This document shows positions 12,456 to 22,537 of a stretch of DNA of 64,000 bases, piece by piece (position 1 is the first letter of the stretch; the number at the start of each line of letters is the position of its first letter). Position numbers and translations under genes: made by a program. Source of the DNA: Asparagopsis taxiformis (Eukaryota; Rhodophyta; Florideophyceae; Bonnemaisoniales; Bonnemaisoniaceae); NCBI GenBank assembly GCA_030407315.1, contig JALQPE010001896.1, forward strand, positions 1 to 64,000. The letters are read 5' to 3'. The notes under the pieces were generated by a model that saw nothing but the letters and a program-made list of their open reading frames with translations, made no database searches and was not told where the DNA came from.

Positions 12456-15400
12456 ACACGTCGCCTAGTACCATAAATTCTAACAACTATAGACGATGGG
12501 AAAAATATTCCAACATACTGACGCGAACAAATATGACAGTGCAATTGTTTACACTTCTATTTGATAAGTTGGTGGTAAAGACGCATGGCAGCATGTCACG
12601 CACATGGTGGGCAGCACAAGGGAAGAAACTCTTGACGAATGCTGGCCACTTGGTTCCACCATGAGTAGATTTATCATAGGCATACAGTATCGAGGTGAAG
12701 TCGGAGATGTACTTCTATGAAGTCCGGGGTTGGGTGCAATTGCAGTGGAAGAAGTGTAACCTTGTGGCAGCGATTGATGTACTTCTAGGCAGAAGGCAGG
12801 AGGAAAAAATTGGGGTCGAATTTTTAGCCTAGATGTGCAGTTGACGAAGGCACACATGAAGAAAAGCAAAGCGACGAAGAGCACCGGGTTGAGAAGCGAT
12901 GGTTGCGGTCTTGGATCGGGGAAAAGCGGCTGCAAGATGAATTGTCTTGCCGAACGGAGAACCGGGAGTCCTGGGCTGTTTCTAATGTGAGCGAATTGCG
13001 GATTGGAAACGGCCCAGAACACCCAACTCTACGTTCGGCAAGACTAAGTGAAGATGAGCAGGTAAGCGTGCTTGCCGAGATGGATAGCGAGCTTCGAACG
13101 TGTGCCGTTGCGGACAGTAGTATTTAAATGTTTGAGACTTAAGAGCATACCTGACTTACATTGTGGGCAGGAAAGATTTATTAAATTAAGGCACAACAAC
13201 TTGTTTGTATATATCTATGGGTGTGTACGGTAACCTACCCGTCACGGGGCTCAAGTGGATGGACCGTGCGGGCGGAATGGGAAACCGAATCGCTGCAGTT
13301 GCATCGACTCGAGTTTGCAGATGTGTCCACCGGTTTGTACTTGGCACTGCTGATTTGTCCGACGCAGACATTTTAGTTGGGATGTGTGGCGCACGCGTTT
13401 CTATGAGACAGGCAACTCAACCGCGGCGACTCGACTTTACGGTAACAACGTTAACTGCCGCCCAGCCCTGCCCAGCGTGCGCACCAAGAGGTAAGTTAAT
13501 GTTACATATCATTCAATTCCAGCCATCCGCAAATCAATGCCTCGACCATAATATAGTATACATCGGTAAACTGTGTTTTGCACGCCTCTACGTGTCACTG
13601 TGTATTACAAAATGCCATCATCCTTTGGGTAACACGATGAGAAGGCACTTAGATGTCACAGCATGCAGCATATATATAAGCAGATATATAAGTGTGGCGT
13701 GTAAACCAAGCTATAGCAAAATGATTCGAGCGCGGAGCAAATCTCGAGTGTATAAACCTTGCAAGAACGTTTGAATCCAAATTTTCTTTGGCTCCCACAT
13801 TATGGAATACTGTTCAGCGGTGCGGTCAGTCGTGCCAAGATGGTGAGCAACCAACTTGACATTTGAGCCTTACACGCCGACGCGGCGCAAATGAAGTTTT
13901 CTCGAGTGCACAGCGCGTGCTCAGCACGACAATGTCTAGAAAATGATCTCTAGAGCACGAATTGATTCGCTTCCACTTTGCATGAAACTCATTCATCCTT
14001 ATATACAAGTATGAAACTGCGGTACGGTACAGTACCACCGTGCAATTCACCGCGTCTAGTTCTGTCTGCACAGAGTCCACTACAAATAATATTTACACAG
14101 CGAGGCAAGCGTGTAGCCCCACGTAACTCTTAAATGGGAAAGTCGCCTGACCATGATGCCCGACCGTGCGCCTTATTTGACAGCAACAGCGTGTTTTGCT
14201 GCTGCAGCAAAACATATCACATACCACGCTTTGGCCGCAAGTTCATAATGGCCTGCCTAAAGTCCGCTCAGCATAACGTGTGCGAATCTTCACCGTGTGG
14301 ACATCAACAAATTATAAATTACTTCCTCTGCTGTATGTGTGCTCATCAAATTACTGTCCTTGGAACACCATGCCGAGTAGACAAGCCAGACTACTGCCAT
14401 CATCTCATTGCCAAGCAAATTTGTCCAGCGGCATCACTTCATCATCTACATCTACCTATCCTTAGATCAGCACTACGTTTGCGTACACCTTTCCGCCCGC
14501 TTGAATTCCCCATAACATATGTTTTGCGCATGCTCCATAGGATCGAAGCATTTGTGCCACGCTTATTTGTAACCCACTCGCATCTCGCTTCCCCCTCCTG
14601 ACTTGACGTTGCAGAAAGCCAATTCCAGAATCATATTTCCACTGTGTCCAGATGACCCTCAATGGGCCCAAGTTTGTTGGTCCGTATGGACCAAAACATA
14701 TCAGCTGTGCGGAACCACATCACGGCGAACGAGTCGAAAACATCCGCAGTAAATCATTTATCTTTTTTATAAAATATTCAGTATAAATTCAATATTGGTG
14801 TGATTCCAGTAAGACCAGGAAACAGCGCAACAACTCCTACTGCATCCACCCGGGAATTGCCACTTTACCAGATCAAATACGATCCAAAAATATCAGACAT
14901 TCCACTCCTTTACTTCGTTGTTGAAATGCTGCATGCTGATTAGCGGAAATAAACATAAATTCTTCAATGAAATCTGAGTTGATCGGAGCGTCTTTTCGAC
15001 GGGGACGCTCCAGTGCTAGTAGACAGTAGGATGTTGAACTGTCTATTCAACGGCCCGTACAACTCGACGTGAGCTTCATGGCCTGTGATAACGTGGACGA
15101 ATGGATGGCTAGACGCTGACGCTGTCAGAAGGTAGCACTATTTCATTAGACTAAGGTATCAAACAAATAGTATTTTTCAGAAAGACTACCAATTTTGCCT
15201 GAATTTAGCCCACATTTCCATTTCAACGTACTACGGAGTAACGGATGTAGCCTGTCAAGGTGGAGTCCGAAACTATGGCGTCCCTAGCTATTGATTGTTT
15301 GAGTGTGTTCTTCTTGGATCTAGCCAGCTCTATTGCAGTCTCAAAGGCTCCATATCGTTAGCACTACAATATGTTTATAGGGTCTTTTCTCGAACTGTTT

Positions 15401-15700
15401 TTTAGACTAAGAAAAGGTACGATAAGGCACTAAAACCGCCCGTTACACTGTGATCTTGTGTCGTCGCAATCGCTGCGATAGCATAGTAGAGTTAGTTCTA
15501 CTTTGGCTACTATGTAGCTCGAAATTGTACTGGGCTTTTGGAGCCGGCTGTTGGTCATAGCCAGATATCCTCAGACGACGGAAAGCTCGCATAAAAATCA
15601 ACTGAATAAAAATTATGGGGAATTAGCCAAAATAAGAGCCACTCTGATCAAATTAAATTTCAACAGAAGGTAAGATTATATCGGCCCATCAGCGACTGGT
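12456..15700. other. Long intergenic stretch without convincing genes
   Basis: About 3.2 kb. Short open frames exist on both strands (for example 13205-13774 + and 12549-13022 -) but none shows a recognisable domain, and several start at non-ATG codons. The minus-strand frame near 12870-12790 encodes a hydrophobic, signal-peptide-like stretch (VLFVALLFFMCAFVNC), so a small secreted product cannot be excluded. No clear tandem repeat was seen. The right part (14.6-15.7 kb) is AT-rich and looks like non-coding filler next to the copia insertion. Confidence 0.4.
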
Positions 15701-15960
15701 GTCAGGATGCTAACAAAAGACAGCTGTCCAACTCACCGTTGAGACGCCGGCGAGAACAGAACACACTAACTTACAACAGATGAACAGAGACACTGAGTAA
15801 AGAAGGCAGGACTCATTACATTCTAACAGGTTATGGGCTACATCCCGCCCACTGCGCCTAACGATCCACACACACACACCCTCCAACCACGCGACGACCC
15901 ATCCGCGCCAACAATGGAACCCACACGCCTCCCCACCCTGTCGCCTGCGAATCAACGCGT

Positions 15961-16905
15961 ATGGAAGAGAACACACTCCAGGCCATCGCAGCCGACGTCG
16001 GTCTCGCCCCACACCTCGACCCGAGCACCACAGCCCCGGCCGACCCCAACGAGTTCGCCAAATTCAAAGTAGACCAGGAAAGGCTGTGTCTCCTCATACT
16101 AGCCAGCACACCGGAATTTATTGCCACACGTCTATCCAACGACGCCCTCACCTCCCCGCCCTACCTACTCACATCACACATTCTCAATCAAATCAAAGAC
16201 TCTGTATCCCTGCCGCATGAACTCCTAGAGGAACGCGCAAGATCCATCACCCTCGACCCGGGCATGGAACTTTACGCGTACTTAGCCAAACACGACGCGA
16301 TGCGCATCGAGATGCGTAATGCCCAATACTCCGGAATCGATTCCGAGAGTACCACAATCAAATTATTACTCCCAGGTCTGGATCAAAATCATGACTACCG
16401 CACCGCACACGACCTCCTAACGTTGGACCCCCCAACAAACATCTCAGATGTCATCATACGACTACGTCGCATGGAAGCGAACGTCAAAACCCGCACATCG
16501 GCAGCACAAACCAACCACTCACACAATACCTACCACACACAGTACCCGATTCCACGCCAACCCAGACGCCGCATCCACAACAAATGGTTCACATACCACC
16601 GCTCCTACACACACAACACGCACGAGTGCCGCGCCCGCCCCAGACCATATAAACCAGCGCGCCAACAACACAAGGCCATCGCGAACAAGCCCTTCACGCA
16701 CGAAAACACACACATTCCACCCGGACGACTACACGAGGACACAGAGACCTTCGCGGACTCCCAAAGCAACATCGATGTGTCCGAGCCCGGTAAGTCCTAC
16801 GTACTAGACTCCGGAGCCCTCCCATCCCACGTATCATCACCTGCACCACACATGACCCGTTGCTCCACTCCCCGCTTCACCAAAACAGCCGCTAACCGCC
16901 TATAA
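15961..16905 (+). pseudogene. copia gag and protease start, damaged
   Basis: 314-residue frame. It begins with a copia-type gag helical domain (residues ~1-180: SPPYLLTSHILNQIKDSVSL, LLLPGLDQNHDYRTAHDLLTL). A knuckle-like stretch WFTYHRSYTHNTHECRAR follows, where the first Cys of the copia-type C-x2-H-x4-H-x4-C knuckle is replaced by Trp (TGG). The protease start SYVLDSGALPSHV follows, where the usual DSGA-TSH is DSGA-LPSH. The frame breaks soon after. The loss of the knuckle Cys and the later frame changes say the copy is dead. Confidence 0.75.
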
Positions 16906-17955
16906 CCCATCACCCACACCGGCCCACTACAGATACGAGCGAAGAACACAACGCTTAACATCCCCTACGCCGTATGTTCCCCGTCCATAGGCCACAAACT
17001 CTTAGCTGTCCACTCTATAGCCGTCAACCACGGCAACGTCACATTCACTCCCACAGCAGCTTTCCTTCGCCCCCACGGAAGCAGAAACCAAATAAAACTG
17101 GCAGAATTCCATAACGGGCTGTACACCTTCCACGAGGTCATCCCCCACGTGCAACACAGCCCGAGCGACGCGCAACGCACCATCCAACTCCCCTCCGCCC
17201 TCACCCGCAACGTCATCCACCACCAACCGCCGCCCAATACCAGACACACCTGCTCAAAACACGCGGAGAAAGAAAAAGATCCAATGGGACAGACCATGGA
17301 GGACCAAACCCAAGGCACCCCGCCCCACACAAGACCAAAATAAATCCCAGTCACCCACAGTCGCTGCCCCCCGAAAACATATCAACCCCCTCCCCGGCCA
17401 CCACCACAACCTATTCTCAGCGGCGTCGTTCCACCTCCACCCAACCCTCCGCCAAAATCGCCACCAGACCCAAAACCGAACACCACACCACGACTGAACA
17501 CTCCACAGAGAGCACCCCCTGACACCAACCAACGCCTACCCCCTCTCTTCAAACGAACGCCAACATCTAAAAACACCCCAAAAACACCCACTCACGCAGA
17601 GACACCTGTACTACCTCAACCCGTACCACTCACCCCCACCGCACCGACACCCAAGCCACCGCCGACGTCACACCGCGACTTACATCTCCAACAGGCACAC
17701 GCCAACCCTCGCACCATACACAAAATGTGCGAGCACCGTATGCTCCCCGTCCTCGCAAACAATGACGACAGCGCCACACCCAAATTCACATGCAGCGCGT
17801 GCGCGATAGCCAAAATACGCAAAGCCCCACACGAACCGACCAATCATGTCATACCACGGAGTGGTCTGCCCTGGTGGGGTCGTGTCGACATCTTATTGGA
17901 CGACCCCGGTTCGGGAATAACCAATGGAAAAAGCCTCGATGTACCTCGTGTAGGA
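16906..17955 (+). pseudogene. copia protease remainder and pre-integrase domain, frameshifted
   Basis: In one frame, 16915-17145 reads as the second half of a copia protease (NIPYAVCSPSIGHKLLAVHS, VNHGNVTFTPTAAFLRP, LAEFHNGLYTF). A low-complexity proline-rich spacer follows. A second frame at 17695-17870 reads as the GAG-pre-integrase zinc domain (IHKMCEHRMLPVL ... CSACAIAKIRKAPH). The integrase core is lost at about 17950. Confidence 0.7.
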
Positions 17956-18946
17956 CCAGCCGGGATGGCGATCGCTAAGGGAGTTCTAGAATTGCCAGCC
18001 GTGTCAGGGCGAGGTGAACCGGATCGCGCTGGTTGAACTTGCGTTTCGCGCGTCGCTCGGTCGCGCTGGCGAACGGGTGGTACAACGGTGGAACGCGTAG
18101 GGAACGATCGCAACACGGGATTCGCGGGCCGGCGCAAGCCATGATCTCAGGGTGAGATCACCGAGTAAACTCGAGCTCAACACGATCCACGCAGGGGTCG
18201 TAAATCCCTGGCCTAGTGGTAGGCGACGCAACGCGCGGTCTCGCGGTGCGACGCAATTCGACGGTCGGTAAACGCGGCGCGCGCGCACGTACGTCGGCGA
18301 TCGTGAGCAATCCGCACGCAACGTTTCAACGCAATCGGTCCTCGCGATTCGCTAAACGCTTAACTCGTACCTGCGAAAGTGCTGACTGTTTATTGGTAGG
18401 GTGCGAAGCAGTGCGGCCACTAATAGCTAACTTACTTAGGACAGGCTGTCCTTGTGTGGCCGGCCGGCGGCGGCCGCACACCCGCACGCAAAAAGGGAAA
18501 TATTTTGGGAAAAAGACTTTCGTCATAAAAAACCCAAAAAGGGAAAATAAAGGGGAATTCGCGGAAATCGCTACACGTGGCGCGGCTCGCGGTTTCGTGG
18601 CAATGTACGCGCGCACGCGCTCGCATTGACGCTCCGTGACACGTAATCAAGACGCCACGCGTACGTTCGCTTACTAAACTAACTCAAACGGATGCTTGCG
18701 GACTAACGTAAACGCGCGCGCCCGCATCGATTCCATCGACCAACTTAAATTGCACCACACTCCCCCCGACTAACTTCACAGCGCGTCCTCGCGCGTAACG
18801 TTCTTGTGCACACCTTCAACTTTCTCCTGTCTTGTTCTCCTCTTCCAATCTTCTTCTTCTTTTCCATCCTTCTACTTCTCTTCCATCTTTCTTCCTCATC
18901 CCGCGCGCGTTCGCTCCGTTATTGCCGTACGCGCTCGCGCTTCGTG

Positions 18947-20116
18947 ATGTCGCGCGATGATAACGCTCTGCCGAGTTGGCTTCGCGCCAGCGCTGCGCCT
19001 CGCGACGAACCTTCGACGCCCACTAACGCGTCTCCTCGCACAGCGCGCATCGCGTTCCCTTCTCTTTCAAGCCCGGAGAGCCCCTATTACACGTCCATGG
19101 CGCAGGCATCTTCCTCAACCGTACCCGTAACCGCGAGCGGCCGTGGCGACAGTGGCGTTGTCGCGTCGTCTGATGTTGTCGCTACGGTAGATGCGACCGC
19201 GACTCCAACTTCTGCGTCCGCTGCGCGCTCTGGGAGCGGCGTCCCACTTCGTTCGGTTCCTGCGCCGGCGTCCGTTTCGCTTCCGTCGGCCGCGCAAGAC
19301 GCTCCCGAATCGATTCCGCGCGCGCGCTACGACGACCCGATCGCGTTCCGATTTATGCCACGCCCAATGCCGACATGGGCGGAGTTGGGCCGTCACCACT
19401 TCTACCCGCAGCGCTTTCAGTGGACGCGCATCGCTGATGTGTCACGCTATGCCGTGTTACCCGGCCACAAGGATGCGCAAGCGGTATGGGACGCGCGGCG
19501 CGAATCGGCGTTGTGCGATTTGGCGGTTCCCGCGAACTTACCGTGCGACGCGTACTTTCTCGAAGACGAAGCCGACGAACGACTCGCACGCCACTTGGCC
19601 CGGTTGCGCGTGATGCGTCGCGACGAATTTGCGCGAGTCGACCCATGGGCCGCGGCGCCCAGTGCGGGCTTCTTACCTGACGGCAGCGTTCCGTGGAACG
19701 ACGTCGAACACGAGGGGGAGGCGAGCGTGCCGTGGTTCTTGAACGTGGATATGCGCCCGGAAGCGCGGCGCGAGTTGCGTTTGCGGCGTACGTCGGGCTA
19801 CTTCATTACGTATCGCGATATCGAATTTCGCGAGTTTCCTGATGACCGCGTCGCCGCTTTCTTCCCGCGTTACGATGCGCGCGATTGGCCGGAAGCGCCC
19901 GACTCGTTGTCGGTGCCGCTTCCCTGCGTGTTCCATTACGCGCTGTCGGTACTGCTCGGGCGCGACGTTCCGGTAGAGGCTCGTTCGTATTTCTGGGCTA
20001 TCGCTCTAAGCGAGTGGGTGGTGATGGTTGCCGCCGCGTGCATCTGTGTTTTCGGAAGTGGACGCGGACGTCCAGTCTCTCTAGTACGGGTCCTAGTCGG
20101 CCCCGAGATTTACTAG
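18947..20116 (+). CDS. Unrecognised 389-residue protein in CpG-rich block
   Basis: ORF from the ATG at 18947 (MSRDDNALPSWLRASA). The frame is open further upstream to a GTG at 18806, but that part is a hydrophobic low-complexity translation of the pyrimidine leader. Residues 1-140 are Ser/Ala/Pro-rich and probably disordered. Residues ~150-370 are denser in Trp, Arg, Asp and aromatic residues (FRFMPRPMPTWAELGRHHFY; YFITYRDIEFREFPDD), ending in a hydrophobic stretch (LSEWVVMVAAACICVF). It might be a gag-like capsid of an unknown retroelement. No zinc knuckle or enzymatic motif is seen. Confidence 0.45.
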   Translation: MSRDDNALPSWLRASAAPRDEPSTPTNASPRTARIAFPSLSSPESPYYTSMAQASSSTVPVTASGRGDSGVVASSDVVATVDATATPTSASAARSGSGVPLRSVPAPASVSLPSAAQDAPESIPRARYDDPIAFRFMPRPMPTWAELGRHHFYPQRFQWTRIADVSRYAVLPGHKDAQAVWDARRESALCDLAVPANLPCDAYFLEDEADERLARHLARLRVMRRDEFARVDPWAAAPSAGFLPDGSVPWNDVEHEGEASVPWFLNVDMRPEARRELRLRRTSGYFITYRDIEFREFPDDRVAAFFPRYDARDWPEAPDSLSVPLPCVFHYALSVLLGRDVPVEARSYFWAIALSEWVVMVAAACICVFGSGRGRPVSLVRVLVGPEIY

Positions 20117-20125
20117 AACAAATGA

Positions 20126-20170
20126 ACGTCCGCGTCCAAAAAAACATAAAAATTTTTTGGATGCGGACGT
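20126..20170. repeat. Hairpin at the 3' edge of the CpG-rich block
   Basis: 18-nt arms 20126-20143 and 20153-20170 (ACGTCCGCGTCCAAAAAA against TTTTTTGGATGCGGACGT) pair with one mismatch around a 9-nt loop. The arms reuse the GGACGCGGACGTCC motif at 20057-20072. Confidence 0.8.
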
Positions 20171-20296
20171 CCACTTTCTCTAGTACATATGGCGGAATAC
20201 TAGGGTCCGACATCCACTTTCTCTAGTACGTTTGGCGGAATACTAGGGCCCGACATCCACTTTCTCTAGTACGTTTGGCGGAATACTAGGACCCGA
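20168..20296. repeat. Tandem repeat, 3 x 43 bp
   Basis: Units at 20168-20210, 20211-20253 and 20254-20296. They share CATCCACTTTCTCTAGTACG followed by TTTGGCGGAATACTAGG. The first unit differs at a few bases, and a partial fourth unit begins at 20297. A related fragment (GTCCAGTCTCTCTAGTACGG) sits at 20069 inside the ORF end. Confidence 0.9.
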
Positions 20297-20426
20297 CATC
20301 CAGTATACAATATATCAGCGAAAACCGGGAGGGAAGAAATTACAGCGGATGGTAAATTCAGGGCCCATATCGGACCGTATTTTATTCTCTCATTTACGAA
20401 ACTGCTCGTATAAAATACGTCTCTCT

Positions 20427-20537
20427 AGAATAGGAAATACATATCTGGTCAGAATAGGAAATTCATATCTGGTCAGAATAGGAAATAAATACCCGGTTAG
20501 AATACGAAATACGTATCCAGCCAGAATGCAAAATACC
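20427..20537. repeat. Degenerate tandem repeat, 4.5 x 24 bp
   Basis: Units of AGAATAGGAAATACATATCT plus GGTC at 20427, 20451, 20475 and 20499, and a partial one at 20523. Divergence increases to the right. Confidence 0.85.
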
Positions 20538-20899
20538 TGTCAGCATATCGTCGATCACCCATCTCCCTCAATATCGCGTTCTCCCTACCATCCGAACGCC
20601 ATGCACCACCATCCGCACATACTTCAAGAACCCTCACGACCTAGATTACAAAAATACGCTCCTTCCCAATTCCATCCCCGCTTTCCTCGACACCACCCCA
20701 GCCCATTAAATCATCAAGACATCAAACACGAACATGGTCAGCAAAATCTTACACGACTTGAAACCCACTCTCACTTCTATCGTATGCCCGAAATATACAC
20801 ATACCAGAAACACCCCACAGCTTCATTCCCCATCTTCCTAGATCCCTTCTTCACTCTCCTTCAGTCCTGCCGTTCCTGCTTCACCACTCCTGCATCACA

Positions 20900-22060
20900 T
20901 ACACAACATCAACCCCAACAGTCAGATTCAAAAGCAACGCTTACCACGCCAGATATCCTAGAAACTCCCTTACTTACCTCTCATCCATCCTACACACAAT
21001 ACAAACCATGATCCAAAAACCTTGCAATGAATAATCAAAGTCAGCAGTCCATATCTCCGCAAAACACATCCTGGCGCTCAATGAAACTTACCTTCTGTCA
21101 TCACCATTCCTGCATCACTTGCACAAAATCGAAATCAACAACAACAGTCGGACTCAAAACCCACATGTCCCTCTCAGCATACTCTCAAAACTTCCGCACT
21201 TTCCTTCGCTCGACACAATACACACCATGACTGGATAAGCTTCCAAAGAATAAATATCGCATCAACTGCAATAGTCAGATTCGAAACAAACACTTCTCTC
21301 GCACCATACTTTCAGAACTCGCACACTTACCTTACCCGTTCCATCCTGCACACAATAAAAACCATAAGTCATGTAATCGTGTAGCCAAGAAAAGTAGTCA
21401 GCATTCCGCATCTTCGCACAACCGGACTGGGCGCCCAATTTGACTTACCTTCCGTCATCACTATTCCTCCATCACCTACGCAACATCGGAATCAATCGCA
21501 ACAGTCAGATTGAAAACCAACGTTTCCCTCGCTACATACCCTGAGAACTCGCAAATGTACCTCTCATCCATCCTACACACAATACAAACCATGATCCAAA
21601 AACCTTGCAATGAATAATCAAAGTCAGCAGTCCATATCTTCGCAAAACACATCCTAGCGCTCAATGAAACTTACCTTCCGTCATCAACATTCCTGCATCA
21701 TCTACACAACATCGGAATCAACCACAACAGTCAGACTCAAAACCAACCTTCCCTCGCAGCACACTTTCAAAACTTCACGTACCTCTCTTCCATCCTCCGC
21801 TCAATACACACCATGAGTCAACAGGCTTCTAATGAAAAATATCGCATCAACGGAAATAGTCAGACTCAAAACCCACGCTTCCCTCAATGCATACCCTCAA
21901 GATTCGTGCACGTACCTTCGTCCATCCTCTACGCTGAACAAAGCAAAGGCGGTCAAAGAATCTCAGTCGGTGATGAGGGCGGAGTGGAGCCTGCGGCGTC
22001 GACCGGACAGCTTTCAGCGTCCGCTTAAGTCTTGCTGTGCATACTCGAAATCATCACCGG
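20900..22060. repeat. Degenerate higher-order satellite (about 225 and 130 bp units)
   Basis: A marker motif (AATCAAC..CAACAGTCAGACTC, then AAAACCAACG.TTCCCTC) recurs near 20909, 21130, 21258, 21489, 21716 and 21846, at spacings of about 221, 128, 231, 227 and 130 bases. A near-identical ~110 bp segment (CATCCTACACACAATACAAA onward) occurs at about 20984 and again 583 bases later. The short open frames here are by-products of the repeat. The stretch 20540-20900 is similar in composition but without clear units. Confidence 0.7.
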
Positions 22061-22537
22061 CAGTGAGATTGAGTATGGCCCAAGCCATGGTCTCTGAATC
22101 CCCGAACAATGAGATCCGGATCGAGAACAACGAATATAAACATATAATCATATATATGAGAATCCATTTGCTTTCCTTACATGATCCGTGGCATATCCGC
22201 TGTAAAGCACATTCAGATTCCACGAAGTTCGGAAATAAAAAAGTTTATTATTACAAATGAATTAATTGAAAATTCATGTCCCAGGGCAGTCGTTCGTCCT
22301 TCCATGCACACGTTGCCAGCACGCAATGTGATGTAACAGTTTTAAATGATTGAACTCTCGGTTAAATTTCAACCGTTGGGATGTCAGCTGGAGTGAGCAC
22401 AAAACTACTACCCACAAAACTACGAACACGTTACATTCCAAGTCTCGAAAGCACCACAAAAATAAAATTAGTCGCATCTGGACGGCACAGTCTCCCCTGT
22501 TCAGCTCGCAATCCTCCCTTTTGCGTCAAAACTCGAC
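22061..22537. other. Intergenic, left flank of the transposase gene
   Basis: No gene is visible. I searched by eye for terminal inverted repeats matching 27.95-28.17 kb and saw none. Confidence 0.4.

Larger units (their letters stand above)
15700..17955 (+). mobile_element. Truncated Ty1/copia LTR retrotransposon (gag - protease - pre-integrase)
   Basis: The remnant keeps the 5' part of a copia polyprotein in the normal order: gag-like domain, zinc knuckle, aspartic protease, pre-integrase zinc domain. It stops in the start of the integrase core, so integrase core, reverse transcriptase, RNase H and the 3' LTR are absent. Sequence around 15830 (ACAGGTTATGGGC, just before gag) is where a primer-binding site would be expected. 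The 5' LTR boundary is not certain. Codon use is C- and CA-rich, unlike the flanks. The right edge near 17955 abuts a CpG-rich block of different composition. Confidence 0.8.
17956..20300. other. CpG-rich block of foreign composition, possible unidentified mobile element
   Basis: From about 17956 the composition changes sharply to CpG-rich (many GCGC, CGCG, TCGCG runs) and stays so to about 20110, then ends in 43-bp tandem repeats. It interrupts or truncates the copia element at its left edge. It contains one long plus-strand ORF (18947-20116). A pyrimidine-rich leader (18820-18900, TCTTCTTCTT-like) precedes that ORF. I did not find terminal repeats, so the type of element is unknown. Confidence 0.45.

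Noticed and set aside
12549..13022. 157-residue minus-strand frame with a signal-peptide-like stretch
   Set aside because: Begins at GTG, no ATG before the hydrophobic segment and no recognisable mature domain; mentioned only as a possibility.
20349..22260. Several plus-strand frames in the satellite region
   Set aside because: They follow the degenerate repeats and share no conserved protein pattern.
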